NCBI GenBank assembly: GCA_903877095.1
Contig: CAIRCP010000235.1
Span: 1 to 53,834 of the forward strand
Direction of reading: 5' to 3'
Length of the DNA stretch: 53,834 bases
Origin: an uncultured Actinomycetes bacterium
Lineage (GTDB): Bacteria > Actinomycetota > Actinomycetes > Mycobacteriales > Mycobacteriaceae
The translations under genes and the position numbers were made by a program. Of this stretch, positions 20,390-29,253 are shown one piece after another (the first letter of the stretch is position 1; each line of letters starts with the position of its first letter). Under the pieces are notes generated by a model. It was not told where the DNA came from. It worked only from the letters and a program-made list of their open reading frames with translations, and made no database searches.

Positions 20390-21951
20390 GTCGCCGGCTC
20401 CGTTAGGAGAGCCTCGGCCAGCGCGCCGAGCCCGGCCGCGTTGGACGCCTTGACCAGGACCACGTCACCGGGGACGAGTTCGGCGCGAAGGAGCGCCAGC
20501 GCGGCGTCGGCGTCGGCCACCTGGACCGACTCCGACCCCCACGATCCCTCCATGACGGCCCCCTGGTGCATGGCGCTCATAGGCCTCCCAGTTCCGACGA
20601 CGATGAGCCGACTGATATCTAAGCGCACCGCGAGCCGTCCGACGCGGTCGTGTTCGGTTATCGACTCCTCGCCCAGCTCGCCCATCTCCCCGAGCACCGC
20701 CCAACTGCGGCGGCCTCGTTCCTCGGCCGCATCGTCGTCTCGGCGGGGTCTCGATTGCCTCGCTCCTCCTCGGCCTCGTTCCTCGGCCGCATCGTCGTCT
20801 CGGCGGGCCCGCGCCATCGTCGCCAGCGCCTGCAGACCGGCGCGCATCGAGTCGGGATTGGCGTTGTAGGCATCGTTGATGACAGTCACCCCGTCGGCGC
20901 GGGTGCGCACCTCCATACGGTGCCGGGAGGCCGGGGCCGCGCCGGCCAGCGCGTCGGCGACCTGCTCCAGGGTGGCTCCGCATTCCAGGGCGACCGCCGC
21001 CGCGGAGAGCGCGTTGCCCACCTGATGCTCACCGTGCACGGCCAGTTGAACGGCCACCGAACCTCCCGGTGCCACCAGGGTGAACCGCGGCCGAGCCAGC
21101 TCGTCGAGTTCGACGTCTTCGGCCCGGACGTCGGCCGTTCCCGAACGGCCCACCGTGACCACCCGCGCCGCGGTCCGCGCGGCCATCGCGGCGACCACCG
21201 GATCGTCGGCGTTGAGCACGACGACACCGGAGTCCGGAACTGCTTGCACCAGTTCAGCTTTCGTGGTCGCGATCCTCTCACGCGAGCCGAACTCGCCGAG
21301 GTGCGCGGTGCCCACGTTGAGGACGACCGCGACCGACGGCGGCGCGATCCGGGCCAGCGCGGCGATGTTGCCGGGATGACGGGCGGACATCTCCAGCACG
21401 AGGAAGTCGGTCTGCTCGGTGGCGCGCAGCACCGTCCACGGGTGACCCAACTCGTTGTTGAACGACCCGGGCGGGGCGACCACCTCGCCCAGCGGACGCA
21501 GCACCGCGGCGATCAGATCCTTGGTGGAGGTCTTGCCGGAGGACCCGGTGAGGCCGACGATCCGCAAACCACCGGCCACCAGCCGCCCGGCCACCGCGGC
21601 GGCCAACGCCGCCAGGGCGGACAGCACCGCGGCACCGGATCCGTCGGTGTCATGCTCCAGCGCCCCGGAATGGGCGTCGGCTGCCGCGGCGGGCGGCACG
21701 ATGATCGCCGGGACCCCGACCGGGCGGGCGGCCAGCACGGCCACCGCGCCGGCGTCGATCGCCGTACGGGCGAAGTCGTGGCCGTCAACCCGGGCACCGG
21801 GCAGCGCCAGGAACAATCCGCCCGGGGTGAGCGCACGGGAGTCGAACTCAGCCGTCGACGTGACCCGGGTCGTCGCCGCCTCCTCGCGGCTGATGCCGTC
21901 CAGCCGGCCGCCGACGATATCGGCGATCTCGGCGAGGTTCAGAGGAATCAT
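20386..21951 (-). CDS. murF: UDP-MurNAc-tripeptide--D-Ala-D-Ala ligase MurF
   Basis: MurF completes the pentapeptide precursor by adding D-Ala-D-Ala. From the ATG at 21951 (4-bp overlap with murE) it has 521 residues, with the ATP loop [15 protein letters not shown] (about 133-147), the [16 protein letters not shown] segment and [20 protein letters not shown]. Directly after that the protein carries an insert with two copies of [12 protein letters not shown], encoded by a 60-bp-period DNA repeat. M. tuberculosis MurF, as I recall it, has only a short linker before RSWAVLGEM. The frame is intact, so the enzyme is probably active. Confidence 0.96.
   Translation of the reverse strand: MIPLNLAEIADIVGGRLDGISREEAATTRVTSTAEFDSRALTPGGLFLALPGARVDGHDFARTAIDAGAVAVLAARPVGVPAIIVPPAAAADAHSGALEHDTDGSGAAVLSALAALAAAVAGRLVAGGLRIVGLTGSSGKTSTKDLIAAVLRPLGEVVAPPGSFNNELGHPWTVLRATEQTDFLVLEMSARHPGNIAALARIAPPSVAVVLNVGTAHLGEFGSRERIATTKAELVQAVPDSGVVVLNADDPVVAAMAARTAARVVTVGRSGTADVRAEDVELDELARPRFTLVAPGGSVAVQLAVHGEHQVGNALSAAAVALECGATLEQVADALAGAAPASRHRMEVRTRADGVTVINDAYNANPDSMRAGLQALATMARARRDDDAAEERGRGGARQSRPRRDDDAAEERGRRSWAVLGEMGELGEESITEHDRVGRLAVRLDISRLIVVGTGRPMSAMHQGAVMEGSWGSESVQVADADAALALLRAELVPGDVVLVKASNAAGLGALAEALLTEPAT
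20711..20807. repeat. Direct repeat with 60-bp period inside murF
   Basis: A 37-bp sequence at 20711-20747 recurs without change at 20771-20807. The period is 60 bp, or 20 codons, so duplication keeps the murF frame. It encodes the [12 protein letters not shown] units. The identity of the copies implies recent duplication or gene conversion. Confidence 0.85.
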
Positions 21952-23537
21952 GATGTGCCCCTCGATGATCCGGTGAGCCGGGCCTGCAGGGCACCGGCAA
22001 GTTCCTCGCGGTCGTCGAACGGGCGGGTCCGGCCGCCGCCGGTCTGCCCGGTTTCGTGTCCTTTGCCGGCGATCACCACGACGTCGCCGCGCCGTGCCCA
22101 ACCGACGGCGTAGTCGATCGCCGCCCGGCGGTCGGCGATCTCGACCGCCTCCGCATCCCGGCCGGCCGCCGGGTCCCGGCGCGCCTGTGACGCCCCAGCC
22201 AGGATGGCCGCCCGGATCAGCGCGGGATCCTCGTCGCGCGGATTGTCGTCGGTGACGACGACCAGATCGGCCAACTCGGCCGCGACCTCGCCCATCGGCC
22301 CGCGCTTACCCGGGTCACGGATGCCGCCGGCGCCGAAGACGACAGCCAGCCGGCCGCCGGGCCGGCGCAACGTCTCCAGCACGGCGCGCAGTGCGCCCGG
22401 TTTGTGGGCGTAGTCGACGACGGCGAGGAAGTCCTGGCCGCGGTCGACGAGTTCGAGCCGTCCAGGCACCGCCGCGGTGCGCAGACCCGGCGACGCCTGT
22501 TCCGGGGACACCCCGATGGCGTCGAGCATGGCCAGCGCCAGCAGGGCGTTGGCGATGTTGTACCGGCCGGGAAGGCCGATCCGCAGCCGGTGGTGCACCC
22601 CCGCCGGATCGACCGCGCTGAACTCCTGCAGACCGCTGTCCAGTTCGATGACGTCTTCGACGGTCCAGTCCGCCGGATTGCCCGCGGCGCTGACCGTCAC
22701 CGGGCCGGCGGCGAGGCGGGCCATCGCCTGTCCGGCCTCGTCGTCCACACACACCACGGCGATGTCCGCATGCAGCGCCGACGCCGGGTCGAACAGCCGC
22801 GCCTTGGCCTCGAAATAGGCCTCCATCGTCGGGTGGAAGTCGAGATGGTCCCGGGACAGGTTGGTGAAACCACCTGCGGCGAAGCGGATTCCGTCCACCC
22901 GGCCCAATTCGAGGGCATGACTGGACACCTCCATGACGGCGGTGTCGACGCCGGCCTCGGCCATGGCCGCGAGCAGCGCCTGCAGGGCCGGGGCCTCCGG
23001 TGTCGTCAGGGCGCTGGGAACGTCGGATCCGGCGATCCGGACACCGACGGTGCCGATCACTCCGGCGGTGCGCCCGGCCGCGCGCAGCCCGGCCTCGATC
23101 AGGTGGGTGGTGGTGGTCTTGCCGGAGGTCCCGGTGACCCCGAGCACGACCACCCGGTCGGAAGGGTGGCCGTAGACGGCAGCGGCCAGCTTTCCCAGCA
23201 CCGACCGGGGGTCGGGATGCACCAGGACGGGGACATCCGCTCGGATGTCGGCGGCTCCGGCCGGGTCGGTCAGCACTGCCACCGCCCCGCCGTGCAGTGC
23301 CGCCTCGGTGAACGCCGCTCCGTGCGCCGTCGCGCCGGGCAGCGCGGCGAACAGATCGCCCGGCGCGGCATCCTGGGCCCGCAGCGTGACACCGCCGATC
23401 CGGACGTCCGGGATCGCGGCGTGATCAGCCGCGGTGGCCCCGACGGCATCGGCCAGAAAGCGCAGGGACAAGCCGGGCGCGCCGCGGGGGCGCAAAGCAC
23501 TGGTCACCGCTGCCCACCTCCCGCCGACTCCGACCAT
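21948..23537 (-). CDS. murE: UDP-MurNAc-dipeptide--meso-diaminopimelate ligase MurE
   Basis: MurE adds meso-diaminopimelate. The 529-residue protein has the ATP loop [14 protein letters not shown] (about 133-146), [36 protein letters not shown] with the carbamylated Lys, and the DNPR motif ([12 protein letters not shown]) that selects mDAP. An oddity is [11 protein letters not shown] at about residues 402-412, where most MurE proteins have GGDRD or GGNRD. The start could be the ATG at 23537 or a nearby GTG about 10 codons in. It overlaps murF by 4 bp. Confidence 0.97.
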   Translation of the reverse strand: MVGVGGRWAAVTSALRPRGAPGLSLRFLADAVGATAADHAAIPDVRIGGVTLRAQDAAPGDLFAALPGATAHGAAFTEAALHGGAVAVLTDPAGAADIRADVPVLVHPDPRSVLGKLAAAVYGHPSDRVVVLGVTGTSGKTTTTHLIEAGLRAAGRTAGVIGTVGVRIAGSDVPSALTTPEAPALQALLAAMAEAGVDTAVMEVSSHALELGRVDGIRFAAGGFTNLSRDHLDFHPTMEAYFEAKARLFDPASALHADIAVVCVDDEAGQAMARLAAGPVTVSAAGNPADWTVEDVIELDSGLQEFSAVDPAGVHHRLRIGLPGRYNIANALLALAMLDAIGVSPEQASPGLRTAAVPGRLELVDRGQDFLAVVDYAHKPGALRAVLETLRRPGGRLAVVFGAGGIRDPGKRGPMGEVAAELADLVVVTDDNPRDEDPALIRAAILAGASQARRDPAAGRDAEAVEIADRRAAIDYAVGWARRGDVVVIAGKGHETGQTGGGRTRPFDDREELAGALQARLTGSSRGTS

Positions 23538-23568
23538 CGGATCGGCTAGTCACCCTACCGGGGGTTGC

Positions 23569-25533
23569 CTAGGCCGCTGTCAGCGTCAGGAGAGGTCCGG
23601 GGTCCGGCGACAGCGGCACGTTCTCGCGTTGCATCAGCCAACCGGCGATGTTGTGGAACAGCGGGGCCGCGGAATGGCCCGGTGTCCCGTCGGCATTGCG
23701 CGAGGGCGCGTCCATCATGATCCCGACGACGTAGCGCGGGTCGTCGGCCGGCGCCATGCCGGCGAAGGTGATCCAGTAGACGTCGTCGTAGTAGCAGCCG
23801 CAGGCCGGGTTGATCTGCTGGGCGGTGCCGGTCTTGCCGGCCATCTGGTAGCCGTCGACCGCGGCGGCCGGCCCGGTGCCCTGCTGGACGCCGGTGGGGT
23901 CACGCTGGACGACGGCGCGGAAGATGTTGCGCAGCACGCGCGCCGTCCCCTGGTTGACGACCTGAATGCCGTTGGGCCGCGGCTGCTCGGTACGAGTTCC
24001 GTCCGGCGCGATGGTGGCTTTGACGATGCGCGGCGGAATCCGGACCCCGTCGTTGGCGATCGCCTGGTACATGCCGGCCATCTGCAGCAGGGTCATCGAA
24101 AGACCCTGTCCGATGGGCAGATTGGAGAACGTGCTCCCCGACCACTGGTCGATCGGCGGCACGATGCCCGCGCTCTCACCGGGCAATCCGACGCCGGTGC
24201 GCTGGCCGAGGCCGAACTTGCCGAGCAGTTCGTAGAAACGCTCCGGGCCGACCCGCTGGGCCAGCATCAGGGTGCCCACGTTGGACGACTTACCGAAGAC
24301 GCCGGTGGTGGTGTACGGCATCACGCCGTGGCCCCAGGCGTCGCGAACGTTGACCCCGCCCATGTTGATCGATCCGGGTACCGACAGCACTTCGTCGGGC
24401 GTGGTCAAGTCGTTTTCGATCGCCGCAGCCGCGGTGATGATCTTGTTCACCGAACCCGGCTCGAACGGCGAGGTCACCGCCAGGTTGCCGATCTGCCGGT
24501 CGGACTGCCGCCCGATGTCCTGGCTGGGGTCGAAGGTGTTGTCGTTGGCCATCGCCAGCACCTCGCCGGTCTTGGCGTCGAGGACCACCGCCGAGACGTT
24601 CTTGGCGCCGGAGGCGTCCCTGGCCTGCTGCACCTGCTGCTGGACGTAGAACTGGATGTCGTCGTCGAGGGTCAGTTCCACCGTCGAACCGTTGACCGCC
24701 TCGTGCCGGTTGCGGTAGCTGCCGGGGATCACCACCCCGTCGGATCCCCGGTCGTAGGTGACCGACCCGTCGGTGCCGGCCAGCACCGAATCCATCGACT
24801 CCTCCAGACCGAGCAGACCGTGGCCGTCCCAGTCGATTCCGCCGACGACGTTGGCGGCCAGCGAGCCACCCGGGTACTGGCGGATGTCCTGCCGCTCCGC
24901 GCCGACCTCCGGGTACTTCTTGATGATCGCTCCGGCGATCGCCGGGTCCACCGCGCGGGCCAGGTAGACGAACGTCTCATTGCTGCGCAGCTTCTTGAGC
25001 AGGGTCGTCGCGTCAGGGGTGTTGTTCAGCTTGGCCGCGACGTCAGCGGCGATGTCGGCCAGTCGCTTGTCGGGATCGGGCGCGGCCGGGGACTTCTTGC
25101 GAGCGTCGGCCAGCTGCGTGCGAATCTTGTTGGGCTGGAACGTCAGAGCCCGTGCTTCGGTGGTGAAGGACAGCTTGTCGAAGTTGCGGTCGACGATCGC
25201 CCCGCGCACCGCCTTCTCGACGTCGGTGACTTTGAGCTGACCGGCCGCCTGCGCCCGGAGGCCGGCCGCGGCGGGGACCTGCAAGTTGAACAGTTGGGCC
25301 GCGGCGGCCATCAGGGCGACGAAGACGACGATATTGCCGACCCGGTACCGGTAGGCGAATGACGCTCTGTCGGTGCGGGTTTCGGCAATCGCGCGAAGAC
25401 GACGGGCGTTGGCCGCGTGGCCCTGGCCGGCGGTGACCGGCTGGCCTGCCGCAGGGCGGACGCGCCGCTGGGGAGCCGGCGCCTGCCCGGGTCCGCCGGA
25501 CGGGCGTTGCGCCGGTCCGGTCGCGCGCTTCAC
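23569..25533 (-). CDS. pbpB: Septal transpeptidase FtsI / PbpB (class B PBP)
   Basis: This 654-residue class B penicillin-binding protein cross-links septal peptidoglycan. It has a basic cytoplasmic tail, one transmembrane helix (about 66-86), a PBP dimerisation domain and a transpeptidase domain with SVNK (nucleophile Ser361), SSN (416-418) and KTGTA (567-571). The motif spacing and the C-terminal hydrophobic tail match mycobacterial PbpB. The ATG overlaps the end of the ftsL-like gene by 4 bp. Beta-lactams target this enzyme. Confidence 0.97.
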   Translation of the reverse strand: MKRATGPAQRPSGGPGQAPAPQRRVRPAAGQPVTAGQGHAANARRLRAIAETRTDRASFAYRYRVGNIVVFVALMAAAAQLFNLQVPAAAGLRAQAAGQLKVTDVEKAVRGAIVDRNFDKLSFTTEARALTFQPNKIRTQLADARKKSPAAPDPDKRLADIAADVAAKLNNTPDATTLLKKLRSNETFVYLARAVDPAIAGAIIKKYPEVGAERQDIRQYPGGSLAANVVGGIDWDGHGLLGLEESMDSVLAGTDGSVTYDRGSDGVVIPGSYRNRHEAVNGSTVELTLDDDIQFYVQQQVQQARDASGAKNVSAVVLDAKTGEVLAMANDNTFDPSQDIGRQSDRQIGNLAVTSPFEPGSVNKIITAAAAIENDLTTPDEVLSVPGSINMGGVNVRDAWGHGVMPYTTTGVFGKSSNVGTLMLAQRVGPERFYELLGKFGLGQRTGVGLPGESAGIVPPIDQWSGSTFSNLPIGQGLSMTLLQMAGMYQAIANDGVRIPPRIVKATIAPDGTRTEQPRPNGIQVVNQGTARVLRNIFRAVVQRDPTGVQQGTGPAAAVDGYQMAGKTGTAQQINPACGCYYDDVYWITFAGMAPADDPRYVVGIMMDAPSRNADGTPGHSAAPLFHNIAGWLMQRENVPLSPDPGPLLTLTAA

Positions 25534-26606
25534 TGGGCCACTCCGGCGGGAGCCGGCGGCACGGCGGGTAGCGGCACGGCGGGTGGCGGCGCGGCGGGTA
25601 GTTGCACAGCGGGTAGTGGCGCGGCGGGTGGCGGCACGGCGGGTAGTTGCACAGCGGGAGCCACCGGAGCCAGGACCAGGCCGCCCGGCGCGGAATCAAC
25701 GACTCCCGGCGCCAGCGCCGGGCCGGGCAGGACCGCTCCCTCGGCGGCATGAGCGCTGAATGGGTTGGGTGGCGGCGGCAGGACGACCGGAACCTCAGCG
25801 CGGGCACCGGGCGCAGGGGCCGGGGGCGGCGGGGGTACGGGCTTCTCGTCAGGCAATTTGGTGTTCAGCGGCGGCGGCGGCGCGCCCTCGGCCGGTTTGG
25901 GCTTGCCCACGACGACCCAGTTCCCGGCCGGGTCCTGGATCAGATGCGCGGTGTCCCGCGACGGGATCATGCCGAGGTTGCGGGCGGCGTCGGCCAGGGC
26001 GGGCGCCGACTCGGCCTCCAGCACGTCGCGCTCCAGGGCTTCCTTCTGCTGCATCAGAGCGTCGTTCAGGGCGCGGGCGCTGCTGAGTTGGTAGGACCGC
26101 TGCGCGGAGTCGGTCGAGAGCCACAGCGTGATGCCCAGCCCTATCGCCAACGACCCGATCACCAGGACGACGAACGGAATCTTCGCCAATAGGGTGCGGG
26201 GCCGCAGGTCGACACCGGCCAGCCGGGCCAGCAGCCGCTCCCGGAGGGGAAGACGGATCGCTTTGGGCGCCTTGGCTTTACGGGCCTTAGCGCGGGCTTT
26301 GGCCTGGCTGGTCGTCTTGGCCCGGGCCGGCCGGTCGACGGGACGCGTGGTCGGGACGGACTGCGGACCCGGCCTCGCCCCTCGTGGCTCGTGCGGGCGC
26401 CGGGGAGGGGTGGCCGCCCGCTGGCGGCCGGAAGGGGTGGCCGCCCGCTGGCGGCCGGGGCGGGCCGCGCGGTCGGCGTTGCGACGCTGCCCCGCACCGA
26501 CGTGGGTGGCGGCGGCCTTCCCGCCCGCGACCTTGACGGCGCCGGCCTTGACCGGGCGGGCCCCGTCCCCGTCGGTACGGCGTGCCGCCTTGCGCCCGAC
26601 CCTCAT
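25530..26606 (-). CDS. FtsL-like division protein (Rv2164c family)
   Basis: This 358-residue bitopic protein occupies the ftsL position between rsmH and ftsI. It has a long basic Ala/Arg/Lys N-terminus (about 1-140, with a duplicated GRQRAATP unit), one transmembrane helix (about 143-166, [21 protein letters not shown]), a short coiled-coil region ([17 protein letters not shown]) as in FtsL, then a Pro/Ala-rich extracytoplasmic tail ending in seven pentapeptide repeats. By synteny it corresponds to M. tuberculosis Rv2164c. The start overlaps rsmH by 4 bp within a 14-bp tandem duplication. Confidence 0.85.
   Translation of the reverse strand: MRVGRKAARRTDGDGARPVKAGAVKVAGGKAAATHVGAGQRRNADRAARPGRQRAATPSGRQRAATPPRRPHEPRGARPGPQSVPTTRPVDRPARAKTTSQAKARAKARKAKAPKAIRLPLRERLLARLAGVDLRPRTLLAKIPFVVLVIGSLAIGLGITLWLSTDSAQRSYQLSSARALNDALMQQKEALERDVLEAESAPALADAARNLGMIPSRDTAHLIQDPAGNWVVVGKPKPAEGAPPPPLNTKLPDEKPVPPPPPAPAPGARAEVPVVLPPPPNPFSAHAAEGAVLPGPALAPGVVDSAPGGLVLAPVAPAVQLPAVPPPAAPLPAVQLPAAPPPAVPLPAVPPAPAGVAQ
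25557..25661. repeat. 15-bp minisatellite, seven units, in the ftsL-like gene
   Basis: Seven 15-bp units run head to tail (variants of cggcacggcgggtag and ttgcacagcgggtag). On the minus strand they encode pentapeptides such as [10 protein letters not shown] and AVPLP near the C-terminus. The period preserves frame. Confidence 0.85.
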
Positions 26607-26621
26607 CGCCCGACCCTCATC
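26594..26621. repeat. 14-bp perfect tandem duplication at the rsmH/ftsL-like junction
   Basis: gcccgaccctcatc occurs twice in a row (26594-26607 and 26608-26621). It contains the rsmH stop and the ftsL-like start, so both genes encode MRVGR here: at the end of RsmH and the start of the FtsL-like protein. Because 14 is not a multiple of 3, the duplication changed the relation between the two frames. Confidence 0.85.
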
Positions 26622-27814
26622 GCGGTGTCCTTTCGGCGTTCGATGGCACGAAGCCGGACCGGTGCGCTGCGCGGGTTGTCCTGCACCTCGTCGGCACCGG
26701 CCCGTTCGGCCCCACGGGTCAGTGCCCGGAATGCCGGTCCGTAACCGGGCAGTTCCACGGGAAGTCCCGCCGGTGTCCGGGACGCGGTGGCGGCAGCGAA
26801 GGCGGTCTTGACGATCCGGTCCTCCAGCGACTGGTAGGCCATCACCACGATCCGGCCGCCGGGACGCACCGCGGCCAAGGCCGCCGGGACGGCCGCTTCC
26901 AGCGAGTCCAATTCGGCGTTGACAGCGATGCGCAACGCCTGGAACGTCCGCTTGGCGGGGTGCCCGCCGGTCCGCCGGGCCGGCGCCGGGATGGCGTCGT
27001 AGAGGGTTTCGACCAGCTGGCCGGTGCGGGTGTACGGAGTTCGCACCCGGCGCTCCACGATGAACCCGGCGATGCGAGAAGCGAATTTCTCCTCGCCGAA
27101 GCGACGCAGGATCTCGGTCAGCGCGCGACGGTCGTAGGTGTTGAGGATCTCGGCCGCCGTCAGCTCGGCGTCGGAGTCCATCCGCATGTCCAGCGGGGCG
27201 TCCTGGGCGTAGGAGAAGCCCCGTTCCGGGCGGTCCAGCTGCATCGAGGAGACCCCGAGGTCGAACAGGACGCCGTCGACGGAAGCGGACGGTTCCAGAC
27301 CGGCCTGCCGCAGCGCGCTGACCAGGCCGTCGTAGCGGGTGTGCACCAACTGAACGCGGTCGCCGAATCGGGCCAGCCGTCGCCCGGCGGTGAGTAGCGC
27401 ATCGGGGTCGCGGTCCAGACCGATCAACCGCAGTCCACCGAACTGCTCACAGAACCGCTCGGCGTGACCCCCGGCGCCCAGCGTGGCGTCGACGAGGACC
27501 GCTCCGGCCCCGTCCGCGGCGCTGCGGGTCAGCGCCGGGGCAAGCAGTTCGACGCAGCGGTCCAGCAGCACAGGGACGTGGCCGTGGTTGGCGTCGGCGT
27601 TGGGGTTGGGGTTGGCGTTGGCGTTGGCGTAGGAGTCCTGTGCCACGACACGACCTCCGATTCGGGAAGCCCGGGCGCCCGCCCGTGCCGCGAGGTCCCT
27701 GTCCGAAGTGGCGAACCTGGCGTCGGGGAAGTACGCCAGGGTCGATTCGGGCAGAGACCACGCCGCACGGGCGGGTGGTCCGGCGGGCTCAAATAATGTC
27801 GCTGAGTGCTTCAT
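26603..27814 (-). CDS. rsmH: 16S rRNA m4C1402 methyltransferase RsmH (MraW)
   Basis: RsmH N4-methylates C1402 of 16S rRNA with SAM. The 403-residue protein has the SAM-binding motif [24 protein letters not shown], the [29 protein letters not shown] block and [18 protein letters not shown] chose the ATG at 27814 because the N-terminal [17 protein letters not shown] aligns with the M. tuberculosis protein; it overlaps mraZ by 26 bp. Between this N-terminal arm and [13 protein letters not shown] is a low-complexity run of Asn-Ala/Asn-Pro repeats. Confidence 0.95.
   Translation of the reverse strand: MKHSATLFEPAGPPARAAWSLPESTLAYFPDARFATSDRDLAARAGARASRIGGRVVAQDSYANANANPNPNADANHGHVPVLLDRCVELLAPALTRSAADGAGAVLVDATLGAGGHAERFCEQFGGLRLIGLDRDPDALLTAGRRLARFGDRVQLVHTRYDGLVSALRQAGLEPSASVDGVLFDLGVSSMQLDRPERGFSYAQDAPLDMRMDSDAELTAAEILNTYDRRALTEILRRFGEEKFASRIAGFIVERRVRTPYTRTGQLVETLYDAIPAPARRTGGHPAKRTFQALRIAVNAELDSLEAAVPAALAAVRPGGRIVVMAYQSLEDRIVKTAFAAATASRTPAGLPVELPGYGPAFRALTRGAERAGADEVQDNPRSAPVRLRAIERRKDTAMRVGR
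27586..27633. repeat. Hexanucleotide repeat (8 units) in rsmH
   Basis: Eight hexamers of the type cgttgg/ggttgg run in tandem and encode an Asn-Ala/Asn-Pro run in the N-terminal arm of RsmH. Copy-number changes would be in frame. Confidence 0.85.
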
Positions 27815-28220
27815 CGCTGGCCGCGGAGAAGTTCTCTTCGTGGGTCTGCTGGTAGTTCTGCCAGGCGTCGGCGTCCCAGATTTCCAGGACATCCACGGCT
27901 CCGATCACGACGCAGTCTTTGCTGAGGTTTGCGTACCGGCGGTGGTCGGCCGACAACGTGATCCGCCCCTGCGCGTCGGGATGCTGCTCATCGGTGCCCG
28001 CGGCAAGGTTGCGCAGGAACGCCCGGGCGTCCGGATTGCTGCGCGACGTCGCGGCGGCCCGCCGGGCGAGTTGTTCGAACTGCGCCCGGGGATAGACGGC
28101 CAGGCTGTGGTCTTGGCTCTTGGTGACCATCAAACCTCCCGCCAGGTCGTCGCGGAACTTCGCGGGCAGCGTCAGGCGGCCCTTGTCGTCCAACTTGGGC
28201 GTGTAGGTGCCGAGGAACAT
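27789..28220 (-). CDS. mraZ: Transcriptional regulator MraZ
   Basis: MraZ is an AbrB-like DNA-binding protein that controls the dcw operon. The 143-residue protein has the two tandem SpoVT/AbrB-type repeats, each with its DxxGR core ([14 protein letters not shown] and [17 protein letters not shown]). I use the ATG at 28220 ([11 protein letters not shown], as in M. tuberculosis), which has AGGAGG 8 nt upstream; the ORF could also begin at the GTG 9 bp earlier, but that would abut the ribosome site. Four MraZ boxes lie 50-84 bp upstream. Confidence 0.96.
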   Translation of the reverse strand: MFLGTYTPKLDDKGRLTLPAKFRDDLAGGLMVTKSQDHSLAVYPRAQFEQLARRAAATSRSNPDARAFLRNLAAGTDEQHPDAQGRITLSADHRRYANLSKDCVVIGAVDVLEIWDADAWQNYQQTHEENFSAASDEALSDII

Positions 28221-28228
28221 GTCCGGCA

Positions 28229-28234
28229 CCTCCT
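28229..28234 (-). promoter_or_regulatory. Ribosome binding site deciding the mraZ start
   Basis: Perfect AGGAGG on the minus strand, 8 nt before the ATG at 28220. It overlaps the alternative upstream GTG, which rules that codon out as the main start. Confidence 0.8.
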
Positions 28235-28269
28235 AACGCCCGCGGGAAGTGATGACCACTCCCCGCTGC

Positions 28270-28304
28270 CGCCACAATACCCCACTATCCCCCACTTATC
28301 TCCA
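28270..28304 (-). promoter_or_regulatory. MraZ operator: four boxes with 10-bp period
   Basis: Reading the minus strand, TGGAG, TGGGG, TGGGG and TGGCG begin every 10 bp with 5-bp spacers (box positions 28300-28304, 28290-28294, 28280-28284, 28270-28274). This matches the known MraZ operator of direct TGGGN repeats. A TATTGT -10-like box (28274-28279) falls inside the array, so bound MraZ would block its own promoter. Confidence 0.8.
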
Positions 28305-28421
28305 CCAAACGCGCCCGGAGTCGCCGCCTCGCCCCCCCTTCTGCGCCAGCCGACCCCGTCAACTCGCAAAAAGGCTGGGAAGACGGGGCCATGGCGCCGT
28401 TTCTTCCCAGCTCAAGAGCGG

Positions 28422-28446
28422 TGGGGCAAAGTGGGGGATTCTGTGA
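28422..28446 (+). promoter_or_regulatory. Second MraZ-box-like array in inverted orientation
   Basis: On the plus strand, TGGGG (28422), TGGGG (28432) and TGTGA (28442) again stand at 10-bp intervals, with two perfect boxes. The array faces the opposite way from the first and lies about 120 bp further upstream of mraZ. No plus-strand gene starts nearby. Confidence 0.45.
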
Positions 28447-28468
28447 GCGGCCCGGCCGACACAGCCCT

Positions 28469-28497
28469 AAAAAAAGGGGCACCCGACGGGGTGCCCC
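28469..28497 (-). terminator. Intrinsic terminator after the DUF3040 gene
   Basis: A perfect 9-bp stem (GGGGCACCC/GGGTGCCCC, 28476-28497) with a 4-nt loop is followed on the minus strand by seven T residues (28475 down to 28469). It lies 19 bp beyond the DUF3040 stop. It would insulate mraZ from upstream transcription. Canonical U-tract terminators are uncommon in mycobacteria, so this one stands out. Confidence 0.85.
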
Positions 28498-28515
28498 TGT
28501 GGAAAGAACGGCGGT

Positions 28516-28923
28516 TTACTCGTCAAAGCGCCGACGGAAACGATCCTCCATGCGGTTGGTGAACGAACCTCCCCCGCTGGCGCCGCGCCCGCGCCGCGGC
28601 CGGTTCGGGCTTGGACCTGCGCCGGGGTCGCGCACTCCGGCAGCCCGCGGACCGCTGATCGCAAACACCACTCCGGCGAACATCACCACGAAGCCCAGCA
28701 CCGACAGGACCGGGAAGCCCCCGATCATGGTCGCCCTGACGGCCACGCCCGCCACCAGCATGGCCAGCCCCAGAGCGAACAACCCGGCCCCCTGCAACCG
28801 CCTGCGAGTCGAGGGCGTACGCAATGTTCCGCCCCGAACGCTGGACGCGAATTTGGGGTCCTCGGCGTAGAGAGCGCTCTCGATCTGGTCGAGCATCCGC
28901 TGCTCATGCTCGGAGAGTGGCAT
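28516..28923 (-). CDS. DUF3040 membrane protein (Rv2169c-like)
   Basis: From the ATG at 28923, preceded by AGGAGG, the protein is 135 residues. The N-terminus MPLSEHEQRMLDQIESALYAEDPKFA is the DUF3040 signature. Two transmembrane helices follow (about residues 46-64 and 68-88), then a Gly/Arg-rich basic tail ending NRMEDRFRRRFDE. The role is unknown. In mycobacteria this gene regularly stands upstream of the dcw cluster. The longer open frame upstream lacks family similarity. Confidence 0.88.
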   Translation of the reverse strand: MPLSEHEQRMLDQIESALYAEDPKFASSVRGGTLRTPSTRRRLQGAGLFALGLAMLVAGVAVRATMIGGFPVLSVLGFVVMFAGVVFAISGPRAAGVRDPGAGPSPNRPRRGRGASGGGSFTNRMEDRFRRRFDE

Positions 28924-29253
28924 TCGTCCCTCCTTTGCCGAAGCTGTCGAGCGGGGAAACCGGCCGGCACCAGCCGGGCGACTCCCCTCATGATACGAGC
29001 AGGGGATGCCCCGTACCACCCTGTTTGAACACCAGATTTGATGCCCGTCAAAGGAATCTTAGCGGCGGCCGGCACCGTGTCACCCTGGGCAACCACCACG
29101 TCAGCGGTCCGTCACCACTCAAGCGGCCCGCCGACACGCCGTCGGGCGTGCAAGGAAGGGCGCGCACACACCCTGTGAGCCAACCGAAGCCCGGCGGCCG
29201 GCCCCGCCCATAATGGCAGGGGAAACCATCGACGACGAAGGGGGCACCAGCCG
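28924..29253. other. Divergent intergenic region, DUF3040 / GNAT
   Basis: These 330 bp hold no gene I can support. On the plus strand CATAAT at 29209-29214 is a good -10 candidate for the GNAT gene, with AAGGGGG (29238-29244) as its ribosome site 9 nt before the TTG start. On the minus strand TATCAT near 28989-28994 could serve the DUF3040 gene. No repeats or RNA genes were recognised. Confidence 0.5.
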
